From Xanthomonas sp. AM6 (GTDB lineage: Bacteria; Pseudomonadota; Gammaproteobacteria; Xanthomonadales; Xanthomonadaceae), in contig NZ_CP106869.1 of the NCBI RefSeq assembly GCF_025665335.1, forward strand, positions 1,390,501 through 1,454,500: a stretch of 64,000 nucleotides of DNA. Reading direction: 5' to 3'. Below, piece by piece: positions 34,019 through 43,597 of this stretch (positions within the stretch are counted from its first letter, which is position 1; each line of letters begins with the position of its first letter). A program made the position numbers and the translations under genes. Below the pieces are notes generated by a model, which saw only the letters and a program-made list of their open reading frames with translations, did not search any database and had not been told where the DNA came from.

Positions 34019-36361
34019 TCAAACAAACGACGGCGGCAGGTCTTCCTTGGCCGCGCCGAAGGCGGGATTCGGCTTCGGGCCCATCTCCAGTTCCAGGGTG
34101 CCGCCGGCGGCGAGGTCGGCGTGGCGCAGCCAGCTGCGGGTGTAGGGCTTGCCGTTCCAGCGGGCGCGCTGGATGTAGACGTTGGTGGGGCTGTTGCCGT
34201 GGGCGACGATGCTGAGGGTGCGGCCGTTGCCGACGTCGACGTCGGCGCGCTTGAACAGCGGGCTGCCGAGCACGTAGGTGGCGCTGACCGGGTCCACGGC
34301 GTAGAAGCCCAGGGCGCTGAGCACGAACCAGGCGCTCATCTGCCCGCAGTCCTCGTTGCCGGACAGGCCGTTGCGCGCGTCGTGGTATTGCTCGCGCAGC
34401 AGCCGCCGCACCATCGCCTGGGTCTTGTACGGTTGCCCGGCGTAGGCGAACAGGTAAGCGACGTGGTGGCTGGGTTCGTTGCCGTGCGCGTACTGGCCGA
34501 CCAGGCCGTCGATGTCCGGCGGTGCGTCGGCCGGCAGTTCGGAGCTGGTGGTGAACAGTTCGTCGAGCTTGGCGACGAAGCCGTCGCGGCCGCCGAACAA
34601 TTCCATGTAGCCGTACAGGTCGTGCTGGTTGAGGAAGGTGGCCTGCCAGGCGTTGGACTCGGTGAAATCGCGCCATTTCGTGAGGTGGCCCATCGCGCGC
34701 GGATCGAACGGGGCGGCCCAGTCGCCGTTGCTCAGCCGCGGCTGCACGAAGCCGCTGGCGCGGTTGAACACGTTGCGGTAGTTGCGCGAGCGTTCGCGCA
34801 AGGCGCTCGCGTCCTTGGCGGCGCCGGCGGCCTGCGCCAGGTGCGCCACCGCCCAGTCGTCGTAGGCGTATTCGAGGGTGCGGCTGACCGCTTCGTCCAC
34901 TTTGTCGCTGGGGATGTAGCCGAGTTTGCGGTACTCGCCCAGGCCGTGCGTGGTGTCGTCCATCGCGCGCTTGCGATACGCCGGCCAGGCGGCGGCGTAG
35001 TCGATGCCGGTGAAGCCCTTGGCGTGCGCTTCGGCCAGCACCACCGCGGAGTGGTAGCCGATCATGCAGCCGGTCTCCACGCCTTGCAGCGGCCAGATGC
35101 CGACGCCGTCCGGGCATTCGTTGGCGCCGCGCACCAGGCACTGCACCAGGTCGGGCACGCGCTCGGGTTGTACCAGGGTCAGCAACGGATGCAGGGCGCG
35201 GTAGGTGTCCCACAGCGAGTAGGTGCTGTAGTTGTGGTAGCCGGCGGGCAGGTTGTGCAGCTGCAGGTCCATGCCGCGGTAGCGTCCGTCGACGTCGCTG
35301 AACAGGGTGGGCGCGAGCAGGCTGTGATACAGGCCGGTGTAGAAGATGCGGCGTTGCGCGTCGTCGTCGGTGTCGATGCGCACCCGCGCCAGTTCCTTCT
35401 CCCACGCGGCCACCGCGGCGGCGTGGACGCGCGCGAAATCGAAGTCGGGCAGTTCGGCGTCGAGGTTGGCCAGGGCGTTCTCGGCGCTGACCGCGGAGAT
35501 GCCGACCTTGACCAGCAGCGGCGCGTCGGCGGCGTCGGGGTAGTGCAATGCCACCTTCAGGTGGGTGCCGTCGGCCTGGCGCGCGTCGGCGGCCAGCGGC
35601 TGGTCTTCCGAATACAGCTGCGCGGTGGCGAATGGCCGCGACAGGCGCATGGCGAAGTAGATGTGGCGGCCCTTCGCCCACTGATGGACACGGCGTCCGC
35701 CGGTCAGCGTGCGCGCATCGACGATGCGCAGCTGCGCGTCACTGACCCGCGTGGGGATGCCGGGCTTGTCCTGCATGCCGTGGCACAGGTCCAGCAGCAG
35801 GTGCGCGGGCTTGCCCTTGGGGAAGTGGTAGCGGTGCAGGCCGGCGCGCGCGGTGGCGGTGAGTTCGGCGTGCACGCCGCTGTCCTTCAGGCGCACGCGG
35901 TAGTAGCCGGGCGAGGCGGCCTCGTCGGCATGGTCGTAGCGCGAGCGGTAGCCGGCATCCGGATTGTCGAGTGGGCCGGGGACCAGCTTCACTTCGCCGG
36001 TGGCCGGCACCACCAGGAAATCGAGCATGTCGCCGATGCCGGTACCGGACAGGTGGGTGTGCGAGAAGCCCATGATCGAGCCGTCGGACTCGTGGTAGCC
36101 CGAGCACGAATCCCATACCGCGTTGTAGGTGTCCGGGCTCAGCTGCACCATGCCGAACGGCAGCGTGGCGCCGGGGAAGGTGTGGCCGTGGCCGCCGGTG
36201 CCGATGAACACGTCGACGTGGCGGGTGAGCGCGGCCTTGGCACGCGCGTCGGCGGGCAGCGCGTAGCTGCCGGCGCGCGCCTGCGCCAGCCGGGCGATGC
36301 CGCTGCTGCCGAACAGGGCCAGGGCGATGGCGCCCTGCAGGAAACCGCGTCGTGTGGCCAT
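34019..36361 (-). CDS. nixK: GH92 alpha-mannosidase NixK
   Basis: This 780-residue calcium-dependent exo-alpha-mannosidase of family GH92 corresponds to the X. campestris enzyme reported to remove the alpha-1,3-mannose of the plant core. A twin-arginine-like leader is visible (RRGFLQGAIALALFG). Family motifs are GTGGHGHTFPGA (residues 54-65), MGFSHTHLSGTG (97-108) and GNEDCGQMSAW (668-678), which holds the catalytic acid. The length is typical. It is separated from nixJ by 129 bases containing a REP pair, which may set differential transcript stability. Confidence 0.93.
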   Translation of the reverse strand: MATRRGFLQGAIALALFGSSGIARLAQARAGSYALPADARAKAALTRHVDVFIGTGGHGHTFPGATLPFGMVQLSPDTYNAVWDSCSGYHESDGSIMGFSHTHLSGTGIGDMLDFLVVPATGEVKLVPGPLDNPDAGYRSRYDHADEAASPGYYRVRLKDSGVHAELTATARAGLHRYHFPKGKPAHLLLDLCHGMQDKPGIPTRVSDAQLRIVDARTLTGGRRVHQWAKGRHIYFAMRLSRPFATAQLYSEDQPLAADARQADGTHLKVALHYPDAADAPLLVKVGISAVSAENALANLDAELPDFDFARVHAAAVAAWEKELARVRIDTDDDAQRRIFYTGLYHSLLAPTLFSDVDGRYRGMDLQLHNLPAGYHNYSTYSLWDTYRALHPLLTLVQPERVPDLVQCLVRGANECPDGVGIWPLQGVETGCMIGYHSAVVLAEAHAKGFTGIDYAAAWPAYRKRAMDDTTHGLGEYRKLGYIPSDKVDEAVSRTLEYAYDDWAVAHLAQAAGAAKDASALRERSRNYRNVFNRASGFVQPRLSNGDWAAPFDPRAMGHLTKWRDFTESNAWQATFLNQHDLYGYMELFGGRDGFVAKLDELFTTSSELPADAPPDIDGLVGQYAHGNEPSHHVAYLFAYAGQPYKTQAMVRRLLREQYHDARNGLSGNEDCGQMSAWFVLSALGFYAVDPVSATYVLGSPLFKRADVDVGNGRTLSIVAHGNSPTNVYIQRARWNGKPYTRSWLRHADLAAGGTLELEMGPKPNPAFGAAKEDLPPSFV

Positions 36362-36403
36362 GGTGCTGTCCTCGGGTGTGCGCGAAGAGGGGAGATGTTT
36401 TTT

Positions 36404-36475
36404 CTGTAGGAGCGGCTTCAGCCGCTGCCGGGTGTTGCCGGTAAGGCCCGGTCGCGGCTGAAGCCGCTCCTACAG
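36404..36475. repeat. REP inverted pair (nixK/nixJ junction)
   Basis: CTGTAGGAGCGGCTTCAGCC and GGCTGAAGCCGCTCCTACAG face each other across about 30 bases. They can fold into one long hairpin in the nix transcript. Confidence 0.85.
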
Positions 36476-36490
36476 GAGGCGGTGTGGTGG

Positions 36491-37939
36491 TCAGGCTTTC
36501 AGCAGGTGCGGCTTGCGCTGGTGCAGGTCGATGATCAGTTCGCCGAACAGGGTGTTGGCCCAGGCGAACCAGTCGCGGGTGAATTTGCTGGGGTCGTCCT
36601 TGTCGAAGGCTTCGTGCATGAAGCCGGTGCCGGCGTCGGTGTTCTTCAGCCAGGCCAGGCATTGGCGGATCTGCGCGTCGTCGTCGCTGGCCAGCGCGTA
36701 CTGCATGATCGCCATCGGCCAGATCGTGCCCATGCCGCTGTGCGGGCTGCCCACGCCTTCGGCGGCGCGGCCACGGTAGAAGTACGGGTTGCGCTCGCTC
36801 CACGCCAGCTGGCGGGTGCGCAGGAACAGCGGGTCGCGGCGGTCGCAGCAGCCCAGGTAGGCCAGGCTCAGCAGGCCCGGTGCGTTGGCGTCGTCGATGA
36901 ACAGCTGGTTGCCGTAGCCGTCCACTTCGAAGGCCCAGAACGCCTGCCCGTCGGCATCGCGCATCTGCCCGAAGGTGCGCGTGGCGGTCTCGACCTCATC
37001 GGCCAGTGCGTGGCATTCGCCGGCGAAGGCGGCATCGCGGTGCAGCGTTTCGCTCATCGTCGCCAACTGGCGCAGCGAGGCCACCGCGAACAGGTTGGCC
37101 GGCACGAACAGCGGATACACGCAGGCATCGTCGGACGGGCGGAACATCGAGTGGATCATGCCGTTGGGCTTGGTCGGCTGGCCGTAGCCTTCCAGCACCA
37201 GGGTCTCGGTAGCCAGCGGCGAGGGGCGCTGGAAGCGGTAGGGGCCGCGGTCGTGCAGGCGCTGCTGTTCGCGGAAGGTCCTGACCACCACGTGCATCGC
37301 CGCGCGCCAGTCGTCGTCGAACGGCGCGGTGTCGCCAGTGGCGCGCCAGTATTCGTGCGCCAGCCGGATCGGATAGCACAGCGAATCGATTTCCCATTTG
37401 CGCTCGCCGACGCCGGGCTTCATCTCGGTGATGTCGGCCACCGACCATTTCAGGCGCTGGCTGGTGCCGTCGGGCAGGAAGGCGTTGGCGTAGGGATCGA
37501 GCTGGATGCAAGCGGCCTGGCGCTGGATCAGGCCATGGAACATGCGCCGCAGCGCCGGATCGCGCTTGGCCAGCGGGATGTACGGATGCACCTGCGCGGA
37601 GGAATCGCGCAGCCACAGCGCCTCGATGTCGCCGGTGATGACGAAGGTGTCCGGCTTGCCGTTGCGGGTGCCGGTGCGCACGGTGGTGTCGAGCGTGTTC
37701 GGGTAGCAGTTCTCGAACAGCCAGGCCAGGCGCGGGTCGGCGATGTCGGCCTTGATCGTGCGCAGGTGCATTTCCACGGTGGCGCTGACGAACTGCCGTT
37801 TTGCCGGCGGTGGGCGCTTGCTGGCCAGCGCTGTCGCCGATGCGCTGGATGCGGCGGCGAAGCCGGGGACGGCGGTGGCGAGCAGGCCGGCGCCGGCGGT
37901 GGTGCCGAGCAACTGGAGGACGTCGCGGCGGGAGGGCAT
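36491..37939 (-). CDS. nixJ: GH125 exo-alpha-1,6-mannosidase NixJ
   Basis: This 482-residue enzyme of family GH125 is the X. campestris counterpart that removes the alpha-1,6-mannose after xylose is gone. A TAT leader is visible (RRDVLQLLGTTAGAGLL). The family signature GDIEALWLRDSSAQVHPY lies near residues 103-120. FAVASLRQL, GEYGN-like YGNQLFIDDANAPGL and GMGTIWPM follow. It has the usual family length. REP pairs lie on both sides, towards nixK and towards nixI. Confidence 0.93.
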   Translation of the reverse strand: MPSRRDVLQLLGTTAGAGLLATAVPGFAAASSASATALASKRPPPAKRQFVSATVEMHLRTIKADIADPRLAWLFENCYPNTLDTTVRTGTRNGKPDTFVITGDIEALWLRDSSAQVHPYIPLAKRDPALRRMFHGLIQRQAACIQLDPYANAFLPDGTSQRLKWSVADITEMKPGVGERKWEIDSLCYPIRLAHEYWRATGDTAPFDDDWRAAMHVVVRTFREQQRLHDRGPYRFQRPSPLATETLVLEGYGQPTKPNGMIHSMFRPSDDACVYPLFVPANLFAVASLRQLATMSETLHRDAAFAGECHALADEVETATRTFGQMRDADGQAFWAFEVDGYGNQLFIDDANAPGLLSLAYLGCCDRRDPLFLRTRQLAWSERNPYFYRGRAAEGVGSPHSGMGTIWPMAIMQYALASDDDAQIRQCLAWLKNTDAGTGFMHEAFDKDDPSKFTRDWFAWANTLFGELIIDLHQRKPHLLKA

Positions 37940-38002
37940 GGGGAACTCCTGGGGTGTCGGTGTGCGTGGTTGCGCGGCGGCGGCTGTGCGTTGCGTTGCT
38001 TT

Positions 38003-38074
38003 CTGTAGGAGCGGCTTCAGCCGCGACCGGGTGTTACCGGCAAGGCACGGTCGCGGCTGAAGCCGCTCCTACAG
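38003..38074. repeat. REP inverted pair (nixJ/nixI junction)
   Basis: CTGTAGGAGCGGCTTCAGCC and its complement GGCTGAAGCCGCTCCTACAG are separated by about 30 bases. It is almost the same sequence as the pair at 36404-36475. Confidence 0.85.
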
Positions 38075-38101
38075 GAACGCGGTGCGCCGCGCGTCCATTG
38101 G

Positions 38102-40714
38102 TCAGCGCGGCAGGGGCACGCTGCCCTGGATCGAGAATGCGGCTTCGCCGCCGGGGGCGCCGGTGCCGGGCTGGCCACCGCCGACGAACACGCGGTAGTC
38201 GCCCGGCTGCACCGCGCGCTGGCCGGCGCGATCGACGTCGCTCAGTTGCCGCGGGTCCAGCTCGAAACTCACCTTGCGCGTTTCGCCCGGCTGCAGCGTC
38301 ACCCGTTGGAAGCCGACCAGGCTGCGCAGCGGCGACTGCGGGCGTTGCGGGTACTGCAGGTACACCTGCACCACTTCGTCGCCGGCGCGGCTGCCGCTGT
38401 TGCGTACCTGCGTGCTCACCCGCAACCGCTCGCCCGCCTGCAGCGTCGCCGTGGACAGGTGCGGTGCGGTGTACGCGAAGCTGGTGTAGCTGAGCCCGCT
38501 GCCGAACGCGAACAGCGGCTCGCCCTTGAAGTAGCGGTAGGTACGGCCCTTCATGTCGTAGCTGACGTACGGCGGCAGGTCCTTGGTGGAACGGTAGAAG
38601 GTCACCGGCAGGCGCCCGCCCGGGTTGACGTCGCCGGCCAGCACCTGCGCGATCGCGGTGCCGCCGGATTGCCCCGGGTACCACGCCGCGACGATCGCGT
38701 CGGCATGCTGCCTGGCCCAGTTCAGCGCCACCGCGCTGCCGCTCATCAGCACCACCACCAACGGTTTGCCGCTGGCCTTGGCGCGCTCCAGCAAGGCCTG
38801 CTGCGCCGCGGGCAGGGCGAGGTCGTTGCGGTCGCCGCCGTCGAAACCGGGGACGTCGATGCGCAGTTCCTCGCCTTCCACGTCCGGCGACAGGCCGACG
38901 AAGGCGACCACCGCATCGGCCTGCGCGACCGCGCGTTCGGCCTCGGCCAGTTGCGGCGCGGCCGGGGCCAGCCATTCCAGGCGCACGCCCTGGTCCTGGC
39001 CGCGATGCTCCAGTTCCAGGCGGATGCGGCGCGGGCGCGTGTCGTCGAAATGCAGCACGGTCTCGACGTTGCGGCCGTCGGCGTTGTGCATGCCGGCCGG
39101 CAGGTGCTTGTCCTCGGCGTTGCCGGCGACGACCAGCTTGTCGTCGATGTACAGCCGCACCGGATCGTGGCCGCTGCAGTCGAAGCAGCGCGCCACGCGC
39201 ACCGCCAGGGTGTAGTCGCCCGGCCCGGGCGGCAGCAGTTCGCCGCTCCAGCGCACCGAGTAGCGATCCTTGTCCACGCCCTTGGCCGGCGCCACGTGGT
39301 CCCAGTTGAAGCTGACCACGCGGTCCTGGCGCTGCGTGCGCGGGGTGCCGGCCAGGTCGACGTTGTCGAAATACTCGCCACGCAGGCCGGACTTTCCGTC
39401 GCTGCGCAAGGCGGTCTCGGGGATCATGCCGGGCACGCCCGCGGCGAGCGGGGCGCCTTGCGCATAACTTACGTTCGCGGCGCCGAAGCGCTCGCGCAGG
39501 CCCAGCAACGGCGTCACCGGCGCGGCCGAGGTGCCCTGGTAGTTGGCTTCCAGCGCGGCCAGCGCGTCGGCGTTGGGGCCGATCACCGCCAGGCGCAGGC
39601 CCGGCTTCAGCGGCAGCGTGGCGTTGCGGTTGTGCAGCAGCACGATCGACTCCTGCGCGGCCTGCAGCGCCAGCGCGCGGTGCGCGGCGCTGTCCACGTC
39701 CTTGGCGCCCAGCCGCGCGTACGGGTCCTTGCGCTGTGGCTGCAATTCGCCGAGCCGGTAGCGCGCGGCGAACAGCCGCACCAGCGACCGGTCGAGCAGG
39801 GCTTCGTCGGCGTCGCCGCGTTCGATCGCCTGGCCCAGGTCGCGGTAGGCGTGGCCGCAGTTGAGGTCGTGGCCGGCCTTGAGCGCGGCGGCGGACGAGC
39901 CGGCGTTGTCGGCGCGGAAATAGTGGAACTGGGTCATGTCGTCGACCGCGTCGCAGTCGGAGACCACGAAGCCCTTGAAGCCCCAGTCGCCGCGCAGGCG
40001 GCCGTCGAGCAGCCAGTCGGCGGCGCAGGCCGGGGTGCCGTGCAGCGAGTTGTAGGCGCACATCACCGAACCGGCGCGGCCGTCGACGATGGCCGCGCGG
40101 AAGGCGGGGGTGTAGGTCGCTTCCAGGTCGCGCGGCGAGACGTCCACGTCGAAGCCGTGGCGGCCGGGTTCCGGGCCACTGTGCACGGCCAGGTGCTTGG
40201 GCGTGGCGATGGTGCGCGGATGCGTCGGGTCGTCGCCCTGCAGGCCGCGGATGAAGCCCACCGCCAGTTGCCCGGTGAGGTAGGGGTCCTCGCCGTAGGT
40301 CTCCATGCCGCGGCCCCAGCGCGGGTCGCGGAAGATGTTGATGTTCGGCGACCAGATGGTCAGCCCGGCGTAGCGCGGGTGGTCCTTGCCGGGGCGGCCG
40401 GCGAGGTTGAACTTGGCGCGCGCCTCGGTCGAGGTGACGGTACCGACCTGCTCGAGCAGGGCGGTGTTCCAGGTCGCGGCCAGGCCGATCGCCTGCGGGA
40501 ACACGGTGGCGTAGCCGTTGCGGGCGATGCCGTGCAGGCCCTCGCTCCACCATTCGTAGGCGGGCACGTCCAGGCGCGGAATCGCCGGTGCATCGTTCAT
40601 CGCCTGCGCCACTTTTTCCTCGCGGGTCATCTTCGCCACCAGCGCGGCGGCGCGGTCTTCGGCGTCGTCGGCGTGGGCCAGGGGGAAGGCCAGCAGCCCC
40701 AGCACGCATGACAC
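38102..40714 (-). CDS. nixI: GH3 beta-xylosidase NixI
   Basis: This enzyme of about 870 residues is in family GH3; the X. campestris counterpart removes the beta-1,2-xylose of plant N-glycans. The start is uncertain: GTG 40714 gives a short signal peptide (SCVLGLLAFPLAHA), and an in-frame ATG at 40852 would run through a REP element. The nucleophile is Asp253 in GFVVSDCDAV; PRWGRGMETYGEDPYL and KHLAVHSGPE are further motifs. A PA14-like insert (LRGEYFDNVDLAG ... VRLYIDDKLV) sits mid-protein, with a fibronectin-III-like C-terminus (DEVVQVYLQYP). Confidence 0.9.
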   Translation of the reverse strand: MSCVLGLLAFPLAHADDAEDRAAALVAKMTREEKVAQAMNDAPAIPRLDVPAYEWWSEGLHGIARNGYATVFPQAIGLAATWNTALLEQVGTVTSTEARAKFNLAGRPGKDHPRYAGLTIWSPNINIFRDPRWGRGMETYGEDPYLTGQLAVGFIRGLQGDDPTHPRTIATPKHLAVHSGPEPGRHGFDVDVSPRDLEATYTPAFRAAIVDGRAGSVMCAYNSLHGTPACAADWLLDGRLRGDWGFKGFVVSDCDAVDDMTQFHYFRADNAGSSAAALKAGHDLNCGHAYRDLGQAIERGDADEALLDRSLVRLFAARYRLGELQPQRKDPYARLGAKDVDSAAHRALALQAAQESIVLLHNRNATLPLKPGLRLAVIGPNADALAALEANYQGTSAAPVTPLLGLRERFGAANVSYAQGAPLAAGVPGMIPETALRSDGKSGLRGEYFDNVDLAGTPRTQRQDRVVSFNWDHVAPAKGVDKDRYSVRWSGELLPPGPGDYTLAVRVARCFDCSGHDPVRLYIDDKLVVAGNAEDKHLPAGMHNADGRNVETVLHFDDTRPRRIRLELEHRGQDQGVRLEWLAPAAPQLAEAERAVAQADAVVAFVGLSPDVEGEELRIDVPGFDGGDRNDLALPAAQQALLERAKASGKPLVVVLMSGSAVALNWARQHADAIVAAWYPGQSGGTAIAQVLAGDVNPGGRLPVTFYRSTKDLPPYVSYDMKGRTYRYFKGEPLFAFGSGLSYTSFAYTAPHLSTATLQAGERLRVSTQVRNSGSRAGDEVVQVYLQYPQRPQSPLRSLVGFQRVTLQPGETRKVSFELDPRQLSDVDRAGQRAVQPGDYRVFVGGGQPGTGAPGGEAAFSIQGSVPLPR

Positions 40715-40718
40715 CTGC

Positions 40719-40781
40719 AGGAGGGACTTCAGTCCCGATCGGGCGTCACCGGTACGACGTCGGGACTGAAGTCCCTCCCAC
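40719..40781. repeat. REP inverted pair, variant type (nixI/nixH junction)
   Basis: CAGGAGGGACTTCAGTCCCG and CGGGACTGAAGTCCCTCCCA face each other. This is a different REP subtype (GGGACTTCAGTCCC) from the two pairs further along the operon. Confidence 0.8.
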
Positions 40782-40881
40782 AAAAGTGCCCCACCCAGCG
40801 CCGCCCTCGACGCCGGCGAGCCGAACAGCACGATGTGCGCCTCATCCGGCATGGCGGGCTGGCGTGTGTTTCCCGCCCGCA

Positions 40882-43581
40882 TCACTTCGCCTCCGCCGGC
40901 TCGGCCGGCGCGCCGGCCAGCGTGGCGGCCAGGTCGCGCACCTGCAAGGCGCCGCGCAACTGCTCCAGCGTGGCGCTGCTGCGCACGTGCACGGTCAGCG
41001 GTTCGCCCGGCAGCAGGTCGAACGCGTTGTCCGACAGCGTGGCGTCCAGGTCGCCGAACGCCAGCCACACCTCGCGCGCGAGGGTGGTGCTGGTCAGGGT
41101 GATCGCATAGCCGTCGCCGTCGGCGCGCAGCTCGCTGCGGATGTCGGGGCTGGGCAGCTGCAGGCGCTTGGCCGCATCGAAGAACACCAGGTTGCGCGAC
41201 AGCACGCGCGCGCCGTCGAGCAGCTCGAACACGGCGAAGCTGCGCTTGGGATCGGCGCGGCGCAGCAGCTGCGCATCGCTGAAGTTGCCCACGCGCACGC
41301 TGGACAGCGGCGCCAGCGTCACCGGCTTCTCGCTCTTGCTCAGCACCTTGCCGGACACGTCCATCACCCGCATGCGCCAGCGCGCGGCCAGCGGCACGGT
41401 GCGGTCGGAGACCAGCGACACTTCGGTCTGGCCCTTGTCGTTGCGCAGCGCGGCGATCAGCTCCGGCGCGTAGAAGCGCCTGGCGTGGTAGTGCAGCGCC
41501 TTCCAGCGGCCGAAGTAGTCCAGGCTCGACCACGAGGCGCCCGGCCACACGTCGTTGAGCTGCCAGTACAGCGAGCCCATCGATTGCGGACGCGATGCGC
41601 GCAGGTGCTCGGCGGCCAGGGCGATGCCCTCGGCCTGCATCAGCTGGCTCAGGTAGACGAAGCTCTCGAAGTCCTTGGGCTCGCCGAATTCGCGGCGGAT
41701 GTACAGCAGCAGGCGCTGGTTGCCGTTGCCCTTGTCGAACTTCTGGTGCGCGCGCATCACCGGCGATTCCGGCTGCAGGTCGCCGGGTTCGGCGAAGGCG
41801 CGGATCGTGCGCATCTCCGGGAACGACTGCAGGCCGTACTCGGACATGAAACGCGGGGTCACGTTGAGGTATTCGGTGGCCGGCAGCGCCGGGCCGCCCC
41901 ACACCTTCCAGTAGTGCATGTCGCCATCGTCGGGCTGGTCGGCGCCGCCGTCGAAGTCGGTGCCGGGCGAGGTGGCCCAGTACGGGGTGTCGCTGTCGTA
42001 CTTGCTCACCGCCTCGCGCAGCACGGTGCCGAACAGCGTGGTCATGCCGCGCTCGATGCGGGTGCGTTCCTCCGGGTCGATCGACTGCTTGAACTTGACC
42101 CGGTCGCCCCAGTTCTCCCAGCCGGTCTGCACTTCGTTGTTGCCGCACCAGATGACGATGCTGGGGTGGTCGCCCAGGCGCTTGACCTGCGCTTCGGCCT
42201 CGGCGCGGGTGTTCTCGCGGAACGCCACGTCGTAGGGCGGGATCGCGCCGCCGAACATGAAGTCCTGCCAGATCATGATGCCCAGGCGGTCGGCGTCCTC
42301 GTAGAAACTGTCCGGCTGGTAGTGGCCGCCGCCCCACATGCGCAGCATGTTCATGTTGGCGTCGCGCGTGGACTGCAGGATGCCGCGCATGCGCGCGGCG
42401 TCGACGCGGCTGGGGAAGCTGTCGAACGGGATCAGGTTGGCGCCCTTGGCGAACACCGGGATGCCGTTGACCACGATCGCCATGCCCTTGCCCCACTTGT
42501 CCTTCTCGCGGCGCAGCTCGACGCTGCGCAGGCCGGTGACGCGCTGGGCGTCGTAGCTGTCGCCGGCGGCGTCGCGGATGCGCGCCTTGAACGTGTACAG
42601 GTCCTGCTTGCCGTAGCCGGCGGGGAACCAGCGTTGCGGCTTGGCGATGCGCACCGGCACGGTGAGGGTGTTGCTGCCGGGATCGAGCACCGCCTTCTGG
42701 CTCAGCTGCGCCACGCGCTGGCCGTCGGGGCCGAGCACGTCCAGGTCCAGCTGCACCTCGCCGCTGCGGCCGGCCTGCACCTCCAGCTGCGCCAGCAGTT
42801 GCGCGGTCTCGGCATCGACGCGCTGCTGGGCGATGTGCAGGCCGTCCACGCGCAACGCGTCCCAGGCTTCCACGCGCACGTCCTGCCAGATGCCGGCGGT
42901 GACGATGCGCGGGCCCCAGTCCCAGCCGAAGGTGTACGGCGCCTTGCGCACGTAGGTGGAGCTGTGCCGCGCCAGCGGTTCGTCGCCGAACGCCGAGTCG
43001 TAGGCGCCGGGCAGCGCGTACGGCTGCTTGGCCAGCCACGGCTGGATCTTCTTGATCGGCGAGTACAGCCGCACCTCCAGCACGTTGTCGCCGCGCTTGA
43101 GCAGCGGCTTGGCGTCCACGCGCCACTGCCGGAACATGTTGTCGGCGGTCAGCAGTTTCTTGCCGTTGAGGTAGACCTCGGCGAACGTGTCCAACCCGTC
43201 GAACACCAGCTCCACGTGCTCGCGCGCGAGCAGCGCGGCGTCGGCCTTGAAGCGGGTCTGGTACTGCCAGTCGCTCAGGCCCGCCCACTGGATCTTGGCC
43301 TCGTTGTCGCGATAGAACGGATCGGGCACTACGCCGGCCGCGATCAGGTCGGTCTGCACCGTGCCCGGCACCTGCGCCGGCAGCCACTGCGCCGCCTTCG
43401 GGAATTCCTTGGCGCGGGTCTCGCCCGGCGCCAGCCGCACCTGCCAGCCCTGCTGCAACGACAGCGAGGCCGGCGGCGCCGCCTGACCCAGTGCCGGCAC
43501 GGCCAGCGCCAGCAACAGCCCAAGCCGGGCGGGAATGCGCGAACGCGGCGCGGAACGGGGACGGCGGTGCGGCTGGGTCAT
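40882..43581 (-). CDS. nixH: GH2 beta-mannosidase NixH
   Basis: This 899-residue GH2 enzyme is of the beta-mannosidase branch, expected to remove the beta-1,4-mannose of the chitobiose core. A signal peptide is present (LGLLLALAVPALGQAAP). An N-terminal sugar-binding domain (FDGLDTFAEVYLNGKKLL) precedes the barrel. Catalytic residues are Glu483 in WCGNNEVQTGW and Glu581 in MSEYGLQSFP. Open frame continues upstream in another phase, but that frame and the apparent GH2-GH3 fusion on this strand are artefacts of high GC. It starts 16 bases after nixG ends. Confidence 0.92.
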   Translation of the reverse strand: MTQPHRRPRSAPRSRIPARLGLLLALAVPALGQAAPPASLSLQQGWQVRLAPGETRAKEFPKAAQWLPAQVPGTVQTDLIAAGVVPDPFYRDNEAKIQWAGLSDWQYQTRFKADAALLAREHVELVFDGLDTFAEVYLNGKKLLTADNMFRQWRVDAKPLLKRGDNVLEVRLYSPIKKIQPWLAKQPYALPGAYDSAFGDEPLARHSSTYVRKAPYTFGWDWGPRIVTAGIWQDVRVEAWDALRVDGLHIAQQRVDAETAQLLAQLEVQAGRSGEVQLDLDVLGPDGQRVAQLSQKAVLDPGSNTLTVPVRIAKPQRWFPAGYGKQDLYTFKARIRDAAGDSYDAQRVTGLRSVELRREKDKWGKGMAIVVNGIPVFAKGANLIPFDSFPSRVDAARMRGILQSTRDANMNMLRMWGGGHYQPDSFYEDADRLGIMIWQDFMFGGAIPPYDVAFRENTRAEAEAQVKRLGDHPSIVIWCGNNEVQTGWENWGDRVKFKQSIDPEERTRIERGMTTLFGTVLREAVSKYDSDTPYWATSPGTDFDGGADQPDDGDMHYWKVWGGPALPATEYLNVTPRFMSEYGLQSFPEMRTIRAFAEPGDLQPESPVMRAHQKFDKGNGNQRLLLYIRREFGEPKDFESFVYLSQLMQAEGIALAAEHLRASRPQSMGSLYWQLNDVWPGASWSSLDYFGRWKALHYHARRFYAPELIAALRNDKGQTEVSLVSDRTVPLAARWRMRVMDVSGKVLSKSEKPVTLAPLSSVRVGNFSDAQLLRRADPKRSFAVFELLDGARVLSRNLVFFDAAKRLQLPSPDIRSELRADGDGYAITLTSTTLAREVWLAFGDLDATLSDNAFDLLPGEPLTVHVRSSATLEQLRGALQVRDLAATLAGAPAEPAEAK

Positions 43582-43597
43582 GCGGGGTCTCCAGGGG

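Noticed and set aside
33713..36409. Plus-strand open frame of 898 codons
   Set aside because: It lies antisense to the GH92 gene and comes from high-GC codon bias. The opposite strand encodes a complete enzyme with catalytic motifs.
38102..43387. A giant minus-strand frame suggesting a GH2-GH3 fusion
   Set aside because: The N-terminal two thirds is out of phase with the GH2 coding frame. Only the last 870 residues are GH3.
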